From: Thiosulfatimonas sediminis
Lineage (GTDB): Bacteria > Pseudomonadota > Gammaproteobacteria > Thiomicrospirales > Thiomicrospiraceae
Length of the DNA: 64,000 nucleotides
Direction: 5' to 3'
Assembly: GCF_011398355.1 (NCBI RefSeq)
Contig: NZ_AP021889.1
Location: forward strand, 1,302,001-1,366,000
Positions 1 through 8,022 of this stretch are shown here, in pieces. Made by a program: the position numbers and the translations under genes. The notes below the pieces were generated by a model. It searched no databases. It saw nothing but the letters and a program-made list of their open reading frames with translations, and had not been told where the DNA came from. Position 1 is the first letter of the stretch. Each line of letters starts with the position of its first letter.

Positions 1-2
1 AA

Positions 3-1235
3 GTGGTTGAAGGTGTGACGGTTGTCGTTGACGACCTACTAGGAACAGAAACTGGAGCGGTAGCTCAACCTCTGGATAACGTCACAACGGATGTAGATAA
101 CCTATTGAATGGTTCGCAAGATCTAGGTGAGACAACAAATAATCTTCTTGGTGAAGAAGGTTCGGTTGACCAAGTAGTTGCTGGGGCAACGACAGCAGTA
201 GACGAACTTCTTGGTACCGATTTGTCAGGTACTCTAGATGAAACGGTGGATGACGTAACGACGGCGGTGAATAACTTGATTGGCGATATTTTTGGAACGC
301 TTGACGGTGCACAAGATGTAGATCCTACACTGAATTTGACAGGTTCTGCTAGCGAAGATGCTGCCGATGTGGATTCTTCGGCAGACCAAGACGATGTGAC
401 TTTTGATGTTTCATTCTTAGATGGAGCCTATGCACAGAGTTCGTCTTTGGATTTAGAGACAGCTGGTGAGCAAGTCCCTGAAGTGGTTAATCAAATCGAA
501 ACTGCTATTGATGCGAATGAGCTTATCGCGCCAGTTAATCAAGAAGAAGCAATTGTTCATGTTTTAGAGACTTTAACTAGAATTATCGACACTGGATTGA
601 ATGAAGGCGGTGTTATGTCGTTTGCTGAACAAGGTGATTACAAGCTGTCAATTCAACAAGTCTTATCCAGTAATGAAGCGCTGACAACTACGCTTTTAAT
701 GTTAACTCAAAATCAAACTCAAGTTAGTCAGATTATAGAAGGGCTTTCAGGTATTTTGGCAGGAGATTTGACCTTAACTGAAGATACTGATAATTCAGTT
801 ACGAAAATTATCCAAGACTCTCTTGCTGAAAATGAATTGATTAGCGATTTGTTTGAAAGTTTAACAAATAGTGATGGTGCATTATTTGAAAGTGTTCTTG
901 GACAAATTTCAGAAGAGTATAAAGATATTGAGTTCTCATGGAATAATGAAAATGCAAATATCGAAGGTTCAATGAATGAAGGAGGGGAATTTCTAGACTT
1001 AAATCTGCTAACTGAACTTCTAAGTGTCGATTCATTCGATAATCAGATTGCTGGACTAGAGTCATTTGCCGGCGACGATTTGGTTCAAAACCTTACCGGT
1101 GATGTAACGGATGTTGTGGAAGGAGCTGTGAACACATTAGACGATGCAGCAAATGCAGTTCTATCACTAGCAGACTCCTTAACAGTTGATAATAATGACA
1201 ACATTGGCAGTAATTTACTAGGCGGTTTATTCTAA
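3..1235 (+). CDS. Acidic repeat protein, 3' part (5' end outside window)
   Basis: The frame is open from the left edge, so the N-terminus is missing; the GTG at position 3 is probably not the true start. The visible 410 residues are rich in Asp, Glu, Asn, Leu and Val. The first ~105 residues carry about four degenerate repeats built on a V(T)xxVD(D/N/E)LLG core, such as VTVVVDDLLG and ATTAVDELLG. A less repetitive region follows, ending in GSNLLGGLF. No cysteines and no membrane segment are seen. The composition suggests a secreted or surface repeat protein, but I do not recognise a family. A Rho-independent terminator follows directly. Function is unknown. Confidence 0.7.
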   Translation: MVEGVTVVVDDLLGTETGAVAQPLDNVTTDVDNLLNGSQDLGETTNNLLGEEGSVDQVVAGATTAVDELLGTDLSGTLDETVDDVTTAVNNLIGDIFGTLDGAQDVDPTLNLTGSASEDAADVDSSADQDDVTFDVSFLDGAYAQSSSLDLETAGEQVPEVVNQIETAIDANELIAPVNQEEAIVHVLETLTRIIDTGLNEGGVMSFAEQGDYKLSIQQVLSSNEALTTTLLMLTQNQTQVSQIIEGLSGILAGDLTLTEDTDNSVTKIIQDSLAENELISDLFESLTNSDGALFESVLGQISEEYKDIEFSWNNENANIEGSMNEGGEFLDLNLLTELLSVDSFDNQIAGLESFAGDDLVQNLTGDVTDVVEGAVNTLDDAANAVLSLADSLTVDNNDNIGSNLLGGLF

Positions 1236-1270
1236 AAAATAAAAAATTGATTACAAGGATGTAATTTTAG

Positions 1271-1298
1271 GCGCTCGCTTTTAGCCAGCGCTTTTTTT
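1271..1298 (+). terminator. Rho-independent terminator after the repeat-protein gene
   Basis: A short stem GCGCT/AGCGC with a loop of about 11 bases is followed by seven T residues. It lies 36 bases after the stop codon of the upstream gene and before the next gene on the same strand. Confidence 0.65.
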
Positions 1299-1372
1299 GT
1301 GCCGCTAATTTATTCGTTTTATCTGTACGACAGGGTACAATTCTGTGCAAATTTGCAATCTAAGAAAGTTAA

Positions 1373-2110
1373 ATGTCTCAATCTAGCCAAGTTTTAGTGC
1401 CGTCTATCGAGTTGGTTTATCAAGATGATGATTTTATTGTCATCAATAAACCGGCAGGCATTAGTTTTCATTTCGAACAAGATAATCTAAACAGCGGCAT
1501 CATCCCAATATGTGAACAGCAATTTGGCATTGCGAAATTATGGCCGGTGCATCGGCTGGATAAAATGACCTCGGGATTATTGATACTGGCCAAAAATGCT
1601 GATGTTGCCGAAGAATTCAACGCCAAATTTCGTCAAGGATTGATAGACAAATACTATCTTGCCATTGCTAATAAGAAGCCGAAAAAGAAGATGGGTTGGG
1701 TAAAAGGAGATTTAGCTTCTGCAAGACGCGGTTCTTTCAAATTGTTAAAGAGCATGGACAATCCAAGTATTACGCAATTTATTAGTCAATCACTACAGTT
1801 TGATGATATAGAAGGTCCGGCTCCAAGTTATCGGCTTTTTCTGCTAAAACCTCATACCGGAAAGACGCATCAGCTAAGGGTGGTGATGAAAAGTTTAGGC
1901 AGCCCGATTTGTGGGGACATTCGTTATCAAGAAAGTGAGCAAGCCAAACAATTCGATCGTGGTTATCTTCATGCCTATGCGTTGAATTTCAAATGGCGAG
2001 GAGAGACGATCCGATTGCTTCATTCTCCCGCGCAAGGGGGGCTATTTCAGAACGATGTGGTACAGGAGCAAATCAACGAATGGTCTGAGCCGTGGCGCTG
2101 TTTTAAGTGA
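1373..2110 (+). CDS. RluA-family pseudouridine synthase (TIGR01621-like)
   Basis: The 245-residue protein carries the RluA-family signature HRLDKMTSG at residues 60-68, with the catalytic aspartate at about residue 63. Further family motifs are VINKPAGI near the start and LLKPHTGKTHQLRV near residue 165, followed by GSPICGDIRY. It isomerises uridine to pseudouridine in rRNA or tRNA; the exact target base cannot be read from sequence. There is no N-terminal S4 domain, which fits the short single-domain subgroup. The start is ATG with AAGAAAG upstream. The next gene begins 22 bases after its stop codon. Confidence 0.85.
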   Translation: MSQSSQVLVPSIELVYQDDDFIVINKPAGISFHFEQDNLNSGIIPICEQQFGIAKLWPVHRLDKMTSGLLILAKNADVAEEFNAKFRQGLIDKYYLAIANKKPKKKMGWVKGDLASARRGSFKLLKSMDNPSITQFISQSLQFDDIEGPAPSYRLFLLKPHTGKTHQLRVVMKSLGSPICGDIRYQESEQAKQFDRGYLHAYALNFKWRGETIRLLHSPAQGGLFQNDVVQEQINEWSEPWRCFK

Positions 2111-2132
2111 CAAATATAAAGGTAGTTTAATC

Positions 2133-2585
2133 ATGCTTCAAAGCCAAACATTAAGTGAAAAGTTTTGGAAAACCAAAACCTTAGATGAAATGAATGATGC
2201 CGAGTGGGAGGCCGTCTGTGACGGTTGCGGTTTGTGTTGTTTAACCAAATTGCAAGATGAAGACACAGATGAAATTGTGTACACCCGTGTGGTCTGCGCT
2301 TATTCCAATCCGAAAACGGCACAATGTACCGATTATGCGAATCGTTCGATAAATGTTCCGGCATGTGTCCAACTAACTCGAGAACGGGTCGCTGAGTTTG
2401 ATTGGTTGCCGGATACCTGTGCATACCGCATTTTGCACCGCGGACAAGCTTTACCAAATTGGCACCCATTGCTATCTGGTACCCAAACCAGTGTCACGCA
2501 AGCGGGTGTTGGGCTGTTGGCGATTAAGGTGGTGGTCGATAATGGCAAATTGGATTATGAAGATTATTTACTGGAGAGTGAATGA
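2133..2585 (+). CDS. YcgN-family cysteine-cluster protein (UPF0260)
   Basis: This 150-residue protein belongs to the YcgN/UPF0260 family, named for its cysteine cluster (CxxCxxCC, CDGCGLCC at about residues 29-36) and later cysteines in VVCAYSNPKTAQC, PACVQL and PDTCAY. Such spacing suggests a zinc or iron-sulfur site; the biochemical role is not established. An upstream in-frame start exists at 2055 but would overlap the pseudouridine synthase gene. ATG at 2133 preserves the family's usual N-terminus and length. It is probably co-transcribed with the upstream gene. Confidence 0.85.
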   Translation: MLQSQTLSEKFWKTKTLDEMNDAEWEAVCDGCGLCCLTKLQDEDTDEIVYTRVVCAYSNPKTAQCTDYANRSINVPACVQLTRERVAEFDWLPDTCAYRILHRGQALPNWHPLLSGTQTSVTQAGVGLLAIKVVVDNGKLDYEDYLLESE

Positions 2586-2819
2586 CGCGTTTGAAATGTT
2601 TTTGTCATTAATTACTATAATATTTATGTATAAGTGCAATTAATATAATAAAAGACTTTTAAAAGTTACCTCTATCCTGCCCTTAAAAAATCTATTGGAG
2701 CTTTGAGCCGGTAGCCTACAAGATACTCCTTTTATTAAAAAAGATAAAAAATCGCAATCTGAATGCGTAATTTTTACATGATATGGTTGACAAACAATGT
2801 GTTTGAAACAGGAGTAACG

Positions 2820-3584
2820 ATGCAAAATAAAGAACATTCTTGGCTGAATCTGCCAAGCCTTTCTCTGCCGGTAAAAGCGCTTTTTACCGGTTATCTTTTA
2901 GTTGTCGGTTTAGGGTTGATGATGGCTGGCGGGCAAATTATGCTGACGCATGGTATGGCGGACGGTAAGTTTGGTTTATCAATGGATGACATCGTTTACA
3001 GTTATTACGGTAATCGAGAAGGCTCAAAACTCGAAGCGAAGTTAAATGGCTCGATGAAAGATAAAGCGACCCCGGAAGAGAATCTGGCGATGATAAAATG
3101 GGCGCGTAATGGCGCCTCACAAGAGGAATGGCAAAGTACTATTCAGCCGATTGTGGATCAAAAATGCGCGATGTGTCACGCACATATTCCTACGTTGCCG
3201 AATGTGACTAAATATGAAGAAATGCAGAAAGTGGCTGCCGTAGATCACGGTGCAGAAATCGGTTCATTAACACGGATTTCGCATATTCATCTATTTGGCA
3301 TCGCCTTCATCTTCTTCTTTATTGGTCTCATTTTTTCACTGTCCGTAGGTTTTAAAAAATGGATTAAAGCATTGTTAATCTTTATTCCGTTTGCGTTTTT
3401 GATTGTTGATGTGGCCGCGTGGTGGTTAACTAAAATGAATCCTGGTTTCGCTTATTTTGTAATAATCGGCGGTTTTGGGTATTCATTGGCTTCCAGCATA
3501 ATGATTTTCTCTTCGCTCTACCAAATGTGGATTATGCCTTGGCGTGGAATGCGCAGTGATACAAATGCATGGCGCGACAATTAA
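2820..3584 (+). CDS. Membrane protein with a haem-c binding motif (CAMCH)
   Basis: The 254-residue protein has one N-terminal membrane helix (about 18-42), an extracytoplasmic stretch with a single haem-attachment motif CAMCH at residues 116-120, and three more helices from about 162 to 245. The region after the motif has His and Met residues that could act as the sixth haem ligand. This suggests a membrane-anchored monohaem cytochrome involved in electron transfer; no partner is encoded nearby. Start chosen at ATG 2820 because it has a strong AGGAGT site; an upstream start at 2763 adds an unlikely extension. I do not recognise a named family. Confidence 0.75.
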   Translation: MQNKEHSWLNLPSLSLPVKALFTGYLLVVGLGLMMAGGQIMLTHGMADGKFGLSMDDIVYSYYGNREGSKLEAKLNGSMKDKATPEENLAMIKWARNGASQEEWQSTIQPIVDQKCAMCHAHIPTLPNVTKYEEMQKVAAVDHGAEIGSLTRISHIHLFGIAFIFFFIGLIFSLSVGFKKWIKALLIFIPFAFLIVDVAAWWLTKMNPGFAYFVIIGGFGYSLASSIMIFSSLYQMWIMPWRGMRSDTNAWRDN

Positions 3585-3604
3585 TTGAATTAACCGTCTA
3601 ATTC

Positions 3605-3642
3605 GACACAGAAAAAGTCCTCATTTAAACTTATTCTGTCTC
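3605..3642. repeat. Minimal copy of the dispersed inverted-repeat family (ends only)
   Basis: A 38-bp imperfect palindrome begins GACACAGAAAAAGTCC and ends with AAACTTATTCTGTCTC. Its right arm, read in reverse (GAGACAGAATAAG), matches the terminal repeats of the larger elements at 52647-52877 and 41538-41739. It looks like two element ends joined with almost no interior. Assignment is tentative because of its length. Confidence 0.4.
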
Positions 3643-3662
3643 TCTAATACGAATAATGCCAA

Positions 3663-3698
3663 AAAAGCCGCAGTAGAAATGATTCTACTGCGGCTTTT
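3663..3698. terminator. Bidirectional terminator between convergent genes
   Basis: A perfect 16-bp stem (AAAAGCCGCAGTAGAA and its complement) encloses the 4-base loop ATGA. The A/T ends give a U-tract on both strands. It serves the haem-motif gene on the left and slyD on the right. Confidence 0.9.
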
Positions 3699-3725
3699 GG
3701 TTTTTAAGGTAAGCGAATGATTTGA

Positions 3726-4208
3726 TTAATGGTGGTGGTGACCGCCTGGTCCGTGCGCATGGCCGTGTGCAACTTCATCTTCGGTTGCCGCGCGTATGCC
3801 TGTGATTTCAACATCAAACGTTAAATCAATGCCAGCCAGTGGGTGATTGCCATCTACCGTGATGTTGTCACCGTCAACTTTGGTCACTTCGACGGAATGC
3901 ATGCCATGCTCAGATTGAGCTTCAAAACGCATACCAACTTCAATATTGTCAACGCCTTGAAACATTGCCATCGGCACTTCTTGTACTAATTGCTCAACGC
4001 GAACCCCATAACCTTCCTCGGCTGGAACCTGCGCGGTGAATTTATCGCCGACGCTTTTGCCTTTCATCTGTTTTTCTAAACCTGCAATGATATTGCCGTG
4101 ACCGTGTAGGTAAGCCAGTGGTTGACCATTAGATTCGTCAAGGATTTCACCTTCAGCGTTTTTCAGGGTGTATTCAAAAAGGGCTACTACGTTTTCAGTA
4201 ATTTGCAT
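3726..4208 (-). CDS. slyD: FKBP-type peptidyl-prolyl isomerase SlyD
   Basis: This 160-residue cytoplasmic isomerase and chaperone has the split FKBP fold with an inserted flap: ALFEYTLKNAEGEILDES, then LHGHGNIIAGLEKQMKGK, then the flap (about 75-125), then NHPLAGIDLTFDVEI. The C-terminus is a short histidine-rich tail (HGHAHGPGGHHHH), typical of metal-binding SlyD and linked in enterobacteria to nickel delivery. Start chosen at the ATG whose complement is 4206-4208, giving the standard N-terminus MQITENVVALFEY, with GGAACAG upstream; a longer frame to 4256 is unlikely. Confidence 0.93.
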   Translation of the reverse strand: MQITENVVALFEYTLKNAEGEILDESNGQPLAYLHGHGNIIAGLEKQMKGKSVGDKFTAQVPAEEGYGVRVEQLVQEVPMAMFQGVDNIEVGMRFEAQSEHGMHSVEVTKVDGDNITVDGNHPLAGIDLTFDVEITGIRAATEDEVAHGHAHGPGGHHHH

Positions 4209-4326
4209 AATCTGTTCCAAGTTTCGTTGCGATAAAATAAAGTAAACCGTTATCATACCGATTCCATCATCAACAACGCAATGCGGAATTTCCGCAAGCG
4301 ATTCAAAACCCCACGGAGAAGCAAGG

Positions 4327-4749
4327 ATGTTATGGCTTAAAACCTTTCATATTTTATTTATGATGTCTTGGATGGCGGGGATTTTTTATCTGCCAAGAAT
4401 TTTTGTGCATTTTGTCGAAGGCAAAGAAGCTGGGCAGGATGTAACCCGTTTGGCGATTATGGCTGAGAAGTTGTATAAATTTATGACCATTATGATGATG
4501 TTGGCGGTTGGCACCGGCATCTGGCTGTGGTTGCAATATTTTCCGATTGCCGAAGGCATGGGCTGGTTACACGCCAAAATCGTGTTTGTGATTTTAATGT
4601 TGGTCTATCACCTGTGGACGAAACGCCGGATGAAGGAGATGCAACAAGGCCATCTTGATCATAGTGGTGTTTACTATCGCTGGGCGAATGAGATTCCGTT
4701 GGTTTTGGTAACGATTATTTTAATTTTAGTCGTAGTCAAACCTTTCTAA
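4327..4749 (+). CDS. hemJ: Protoporphyrinogen IX oxidase HemJ (UPF0093)
   Basis: The 140-residue membrane protein has four predicted helices. It shows the HemJ pattern: an early histidine in the first helix (FHILFMMSWMAGIFYLPR, His8) and HAKIVFVILMLVYH near residues 82-95 with a conserved lysine. HemJ carries out the last oxygen-independent oxidation before haem or siroheme branching, in place of HemG or HemY. The gene stands alone, divergent from slyD. The start is ATG at 4327 with GGAG 10 bases upstream. Confidence 0.85.
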   Translation: MLWLKTFHILFMMSWMAGIFYLPRIFVHFVEGKEAGQDVTRLAIMAEKLYKFMTIMMMLAVGTGIWLWLQYFPIAEGMGWLHAKIVFVILMLVYHLWTKRRMKEMQQGHLDHSGVYYRWANEIPLVLVTIILILVVVKPF

Positions 4750-4922
4750 AATCCCATCCATGAGAGCTTTCTCGCTGTGAGCAAATTGTTAGCGACTTTT
4801 CTGTAGAAGAATACGAGAAGTCGCACAGTAAAGCCTAATCAAAGTAACATTTTCGAGCGAACATGGCCTTGGCCTGAATGCAAATGAATGCAAAACAAGA
4901 TCATACAATTTTGCCTAGCCAA

Positions 4923-5378
4923 TTACTGGACTGCTTGCCTGCCTTTATGCCGATGCCACCAAAAAAACAGTGGCAGTGTTATCCCTAAAAATGTATGCAC
5001 ATAGCTACTCCATAGGTTGAACATAGCCTCGCCAAAATAGTAAATCCCCAGCGCGCTCAATGCCAGCAATGCCCAGGTAAGTGAAAAAACCAGTCCACTG
5101 TAACGATTCTCCTTGCGCCGCCAGTGATTACGTAAATGAATCGTAAAAAGCGCACCAATTAACCACACCATTAGCCAGCCAGTGATTGCGTGGAATGTGG
5201 TTAAACTATGTCGGTAATCGCCGGAAGATATTGGCATCAGCCATTCTTGATAGAGCCAGTCGGTGTCCAATTCCAAACGAAACAAGGCAAATGACGGCAG
5301 TAATAGCATGCCAGAAAGCCATAGTAATACTAAAACGCTGAGCAGCGCAGGGAGAAATATTTTGGGATAACCATTCAT
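4923..5378 (-). CDS. Four-helix membrane protein of a flavin electron-transfer module
   Basis: The 151-residue protein has four hydrophobic helices (about 8-30, 62-82, 95-115, 125-142). Histidines lie near membrane faces: FHAITGWLMVW, ALFTIHLRNHW and SSYVHTFLGITLP. That arrangement resembles small b-type cytochrome or DUF4405-like proteins, but haem binding is only an inference. It lies 9 bases downstream of apbE, and the two probably share a transcript. In known extracytoplasmic flavin systems, a membrane helix bundle feeds electrons to the FMN-bearing protein, which would suit this gene. Confidence 0.65.
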   Translation of the reverse strand: MNGYPKIFLPALLSVLVLLWLSGMLLLPSFALFRLELDTDWLYQEWLMPISSGDYRHSLTTFHAITGWLMVWLIGALFTIHLRNHWRRKENRYSGLVFSLTWALLALSALGIYYFGEAMFNLWSSYVHTFLGITLPLFFWWHRHKGRQAVQ

Positions 5379-5387
5379 ATTTACGAC

Positions 5388-6272
5388 CTAATAATCTTTG
5401 TGTGAAGAGTGGGAACTGGGGGTCAGCAGAGCACAGACGCCAAATTGTTTTTCCAGTTGCGTTATCTCACTAGGCGAACTTTGTAAAAAAACTTTGGTTA
5501 ACGCGTCTGCCAGATAGGCTTGTTCTGCTTGGACAGAGACAACGGCATTTTGGCAGGCTTGCCCTTCGGGGGTGATAATCCAACTAGGAAAATCGTGATT
5601 GGGTTTGTGGCGTTGCTGTGAAGTGGCCAGAGCCGCATTCTGCAGTTGAGTGATTGGGCGAAGAGAGGCCCCATTGGTTTGCAAAATCTGTTTGCGTAAG
5701 TCTCCGTAAATGCGCATATCGCCTCCAGCATTCACATAGGCACTGGGGACTTTATTCGCTTTTAGACGTGCAATGGCTTGGTCAACAGCATACCCTTTGG
5801 CGATGCCATCTAAACAGATCGGCATAGCGCAGTTGATACGCGCCCATTTTGTTGTCGCCTGCGTTTTCAGCTCGATTAACGGAACCGTTTTTCTAGCGTC
5901 AATTTTTTGATTGGTTTGGGAATCTTGATGGCGCGGCAGAATATTTAAATTTTGTAACGCTTGGCCAGAAAATAGATAAAAGCGCCCTTGGGTCTGTTGT
6001 TGTAACGCCCAGCCAAGCTGTAAAACTTCGAACAGTTGATTGCTCACTGCGTGCCACTCATAAGGTGCAAAGTTTAGCTGGTTTAAGGCGCTTTTGGCGT
6101 CATGGAAACTCATTTGCTGCTGAATCTCTTCGATGGCGGCAAAAGCGTCATTCAGGGCGTATTCGACCGTTGGGCGATCTTGCGCGCTCAGCAGTTGAAT
6201 TTCCACAAAAGTACCTAACAAAGGGCGCATTCGCTTATAAGGGATTGGGGTGGTTAAGGTTGCTTGTTGCAT
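5388..6272 (-). CDS. apbE: FAD:protein FMN transferase ApbE
   Basis: This 294-residue protein transfers FMN from FAD to a threonine of extracytoplasmic target proteins, using magnesium. Family motifs are MRPLLGTFVEIQL (about 15-27), LDGIAKGYAVDQAI (about 153-166), AYVNAGGDMRIYG (about 178-190) and QAYLADALTKVFL near the C-terminus. The N-terminus lacks a clear signal peptide or lipobox, unlike many periplasmic ApbE proteins, so its compartment is uncertain. Only 4 bases separate it from the upstream FMN-binding gene, its likely substrate. Confidence 0.92.
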   Translation of the reverse strand: MQQATLTTPIPYKRMRPLLGTFVEIQLLSAQDRPTVEYALNDAFAAIEEIQQQMSFHDAKSALNQLNFAPYEWHAVSNQLFEVLQLGWALQQQTQGRFYLFSGQALQNLNILPRHQDSQTNQKIDARKTVPLIELKTQATTKWARINCAMPICLDGIAKGYAVDQAIARLKANKVPSAYVNAGGDMRIYGDLRKQILQTNGASLRPITQLQNAALATSQQRHKPNHDFPSWIITPEGQACQNAVVSVQAEQAYLADALTKVFLQSSPSEITQLEKQFGVCALLTPSSHSSHKDY

Positions 6273-6276
6273 GGCG

Positions 6277-6849
6277 TTAAACCGCCGTGACTAGGAACAG
6301 CTGGTGAATCGCCAATAGACGTTTAACTCCGTTGGTCACATTTCGACAAGACAGCGTTGCTCCTGAAATATTGCTAATCGTGTCGTTAAACTTTACATTT
6401 TGCACCTTTTGTTTCCCGTGAAATTGCGCGCGCCAGGGCGCAAGACGAACCTCAGAGCCATAGCTTTCACGGTAATCCATGATTTCGATGCCTTGTACTT
6501 GTCCATCTGCGTTTAATGCAGTGGCATAGGTGATAAATTCATGTTTTCCGATAACCTTGTCGATGATAAACCAACCGACAAATTTATCTTGCTCGAACGC
6601 TTTCCAGATTTGCTGCTCTGCCCAGCGTTGGCGAACATTGCTGATGGCTTTGATCTGTTCGCGTTGTTGTTCGTTTAGCGTGAGAAAGTGGGCTTCAAAA
6701 CTCGCGCCTGTAAACAGTACCTGCTGCGCTTGCGCTACACTTAAATATTGTTCGGCATAAGCTGGCGCGGACAGGACAAATAGTGGTGCTAATAACGCCA
6801 AGCTGGCGTTCGCATGACGGTTATATTTGCTAAAGTTAGGACTAAACAT
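6277..6849 (-). CDS. Periplasmic FMN-binding domain protein, ApbE substrate
   Basis: The 190-residue protein starts with a signal peptide (hydrophobic core about 16-30, cleavage near APAYA-EQ). The C-terminal half is an FMN_bind domain: GIEIMDYRESYGSEV, then a gap, then NISGATLSC. Thr165 in the SGAT motif is the expected covalent FMN attachment site. Such domains shuttle electrons outside the cytoplasmic membrane. The adjacent apbE supplies the flavin, and the outer-membrane gene upstream reads in the same direction. A cysteine directly after the flavin motif (Cys168) is unusual enough to note. Confidence 0.85.
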   Translation of the reverse strand: MFSPNFSKYNRHANASLALLAPLFVLSAPAYAEQYLSVAQAQQVLFTGASFEAHFLTLNEQQREQIKAISNVRQRWAEQQIWKAFEQDKFVGWFIIDKVIGKHEFITYATALNADGQVQGIEIMDYRESYGSEVRLAPWRAQFHGKQKVQNVKFNDTISNISGATLSCRNVTNGVKRLLAIHQLFLVTAV

Positions 6850-6914
6850 GAATGATACCTTTGAGAGAAAATAGATTCGTTGTGTTCCGTGACGCTGGAT
6901 GGTTTTGTTGTTGC

Positions 6915-7826
6915 CTAGAAGTTATAGCCCAGCATTAGGCGCAGTTCAGAGTGGGTTTTTTCAATCAAGTGCTTATTTGACGGTTGGCCGTCATAACGTT
7001 CACCGCCACCATTAACTTGAGTTAAGTAGCTGAGGGTTGACCAAAATGTTTTGCCGCCGTAATGAATCGACGGCCCTGCAAATAGGCTCCAGCGTTCTTG
7101 ACCAACTTCGGTTTCGTACTCTTCTTCGTAGAGGCCTTCAAAACCCACTGACCAGTTGGTTGTATAGCGATAAGAAAGTCCGCTTGCCAGAGCCAGTCCA
7201 ATTTCCATTTCAGCAAACGTTGGCCATTCAACCGTTGGATCGAGACTGGCAATCGGCTGGCGCGTGGCATGCGTTGTCTCTAATCCGGCATTGGCTAACC
7301 AGACCAATTGTCCGTCCAGAAAATATTTTTGTAGTTGTAGGCCGAGAGTTGCGCTTAGGGTGTCTTTATTCTGTCCAGAGTGTTTGTCTACTGTGTCGTA
7401 TTCCAGGTTAAAAGAGGTCGCTAAGCCAATGTCATCCAGTGCAGGGGTTAAGAACGCGTATTGCACGCCGAGCTCAATCCCAGAGAGGGCGGTGCGCTGG
7501 TTTTCTTCAGGTATGTAACCGTCAATAATCAAGCCAGAGGTTTTTACATGATGTCCTAAAAGCGCGATAGAAGCGGCAAAGCGATGGCTAATGCCATATT
7601 CAAATTCGGTTGCAAAATCCAAAGCATGGTAGTCGCCAGAGCCTTTGTCTGCGCGGCAATTGAATTTTTGATACAGCTCTTTGGCGCCTTTTGGTAAAGG
7701 TTCTGCCCCTTTGGTAACCCCAAGTAGGCTTTCGCCTGCGTTGGCTAGAGGTGAGAGGCCCATTAGCAAGGCAAGGGTTAAGCTGGTGCAAGTGATTTTT
7801 CTAGGGAGATAGTTGTGGTTAAGCAT
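6915..7826 (-). CDS. Outer-membrane beta-barrel-like protein (DUF6662-like)
   Basis: This 303-residue exported protein has a signal peptide ending near PLANA-GES. The mature part starts ESLLGVTKGAEPLPKGAKEL, followed by alternating amphipathic strands rich in Tyr, Trp and Gly. It ends in LRLMLGYNF, a terminal aromatic residue typical of outer-membrane barrels. I match it to the DUF6662 family from memory of its N-terminal pattern. It is the first gene of the module with the FMN-binding protein and apbE and sits beneath two Fur-box-like sequences, so a role in iron acquisition or metal reduction is plausible but inferred. Confidence 0.7.
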   Translation of the reverse strand: MLNHNYLPRKITCTSLTLALLMGLSPLANAGESLLGVTKGAEPLPKGAKELYQKFNCRADKGSGDYHALDFATEFEYGISHRFAASIALLGHHVKTSGLIIDGYIPEENQRTALSGIELGVQYAFLTPALDDIGLATSFNLEYDTVDKHSGQNKDTLSATLGLQLQKYFLDGQLVWLANAGLETTHATRQPIASLDPTVEWPTFAEMEIGLALASGLSYRYTTNWSVGFEGLYEEEYETEVGQERWSLFAGPSIHYGGKTFWSTLSYLTQVNGGGERYDGQPSNKHLIEKTHSELRLMLGYNF

Positions 7827-7856
7827 GGTTTGACCTTAATTTTCTGTATAACAAGT

Positions 7857-7880
7857 GAAATGGTAATGCGAATGATTTCT
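7857..7880. promoter_or_regulatory. Fur-box-like operator 1
   Basis: The segment GGTAATGCGAATGATTTCT matches about 12 of 19 positions of the enterobacterial Fur consensus. It lies 30-50 bases upstream of the outer-membrane gene that reads leftward. This is a visual match only. Confidence 0.5.
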
Positions 7881-7913
7881 GTTTTGGTATGCTACGTATT
7901 TGAAGGTGAATGT

Positions 7914-7938
7914 CAATAGTAATGAGAATAATTTGCAA
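7914..7938. promoter_or_regulatory. Fur-box-like operator 2
   Basis: The segment AGTAATGAGAATAATTTGC matches about 13 of 19 positions of the Fur consensus, including GAGAATAATT. It lies in the divergent region between the outer-membrane gene and the small cysteine-rich gene and could control both. Confidence 0.55.
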
Positions 7939-8022
7939 TATTGTTAAGTTCCGCAGTAAACTACTTGCCAGATGAATGATTGAGAATACAAAGCGGTTTT
8001 GCCAAATACACAGGAGAGAGTC

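Noticed and set aside
2690-2735. Hairpin GGAG...CTCCTTTT upstream of the haem-motif gene, considered as a riboswitch or terminator
   Set aside because: The stem is only four to five bases, and no known aptamer core is recognised.
4750-4922. Intergenic stretch after hemJ considered as another repeat copy
   Set aside because: Scattered words such as TTTGCATTC occur, but the ordered blocks and terminal repeats of the family are absent.
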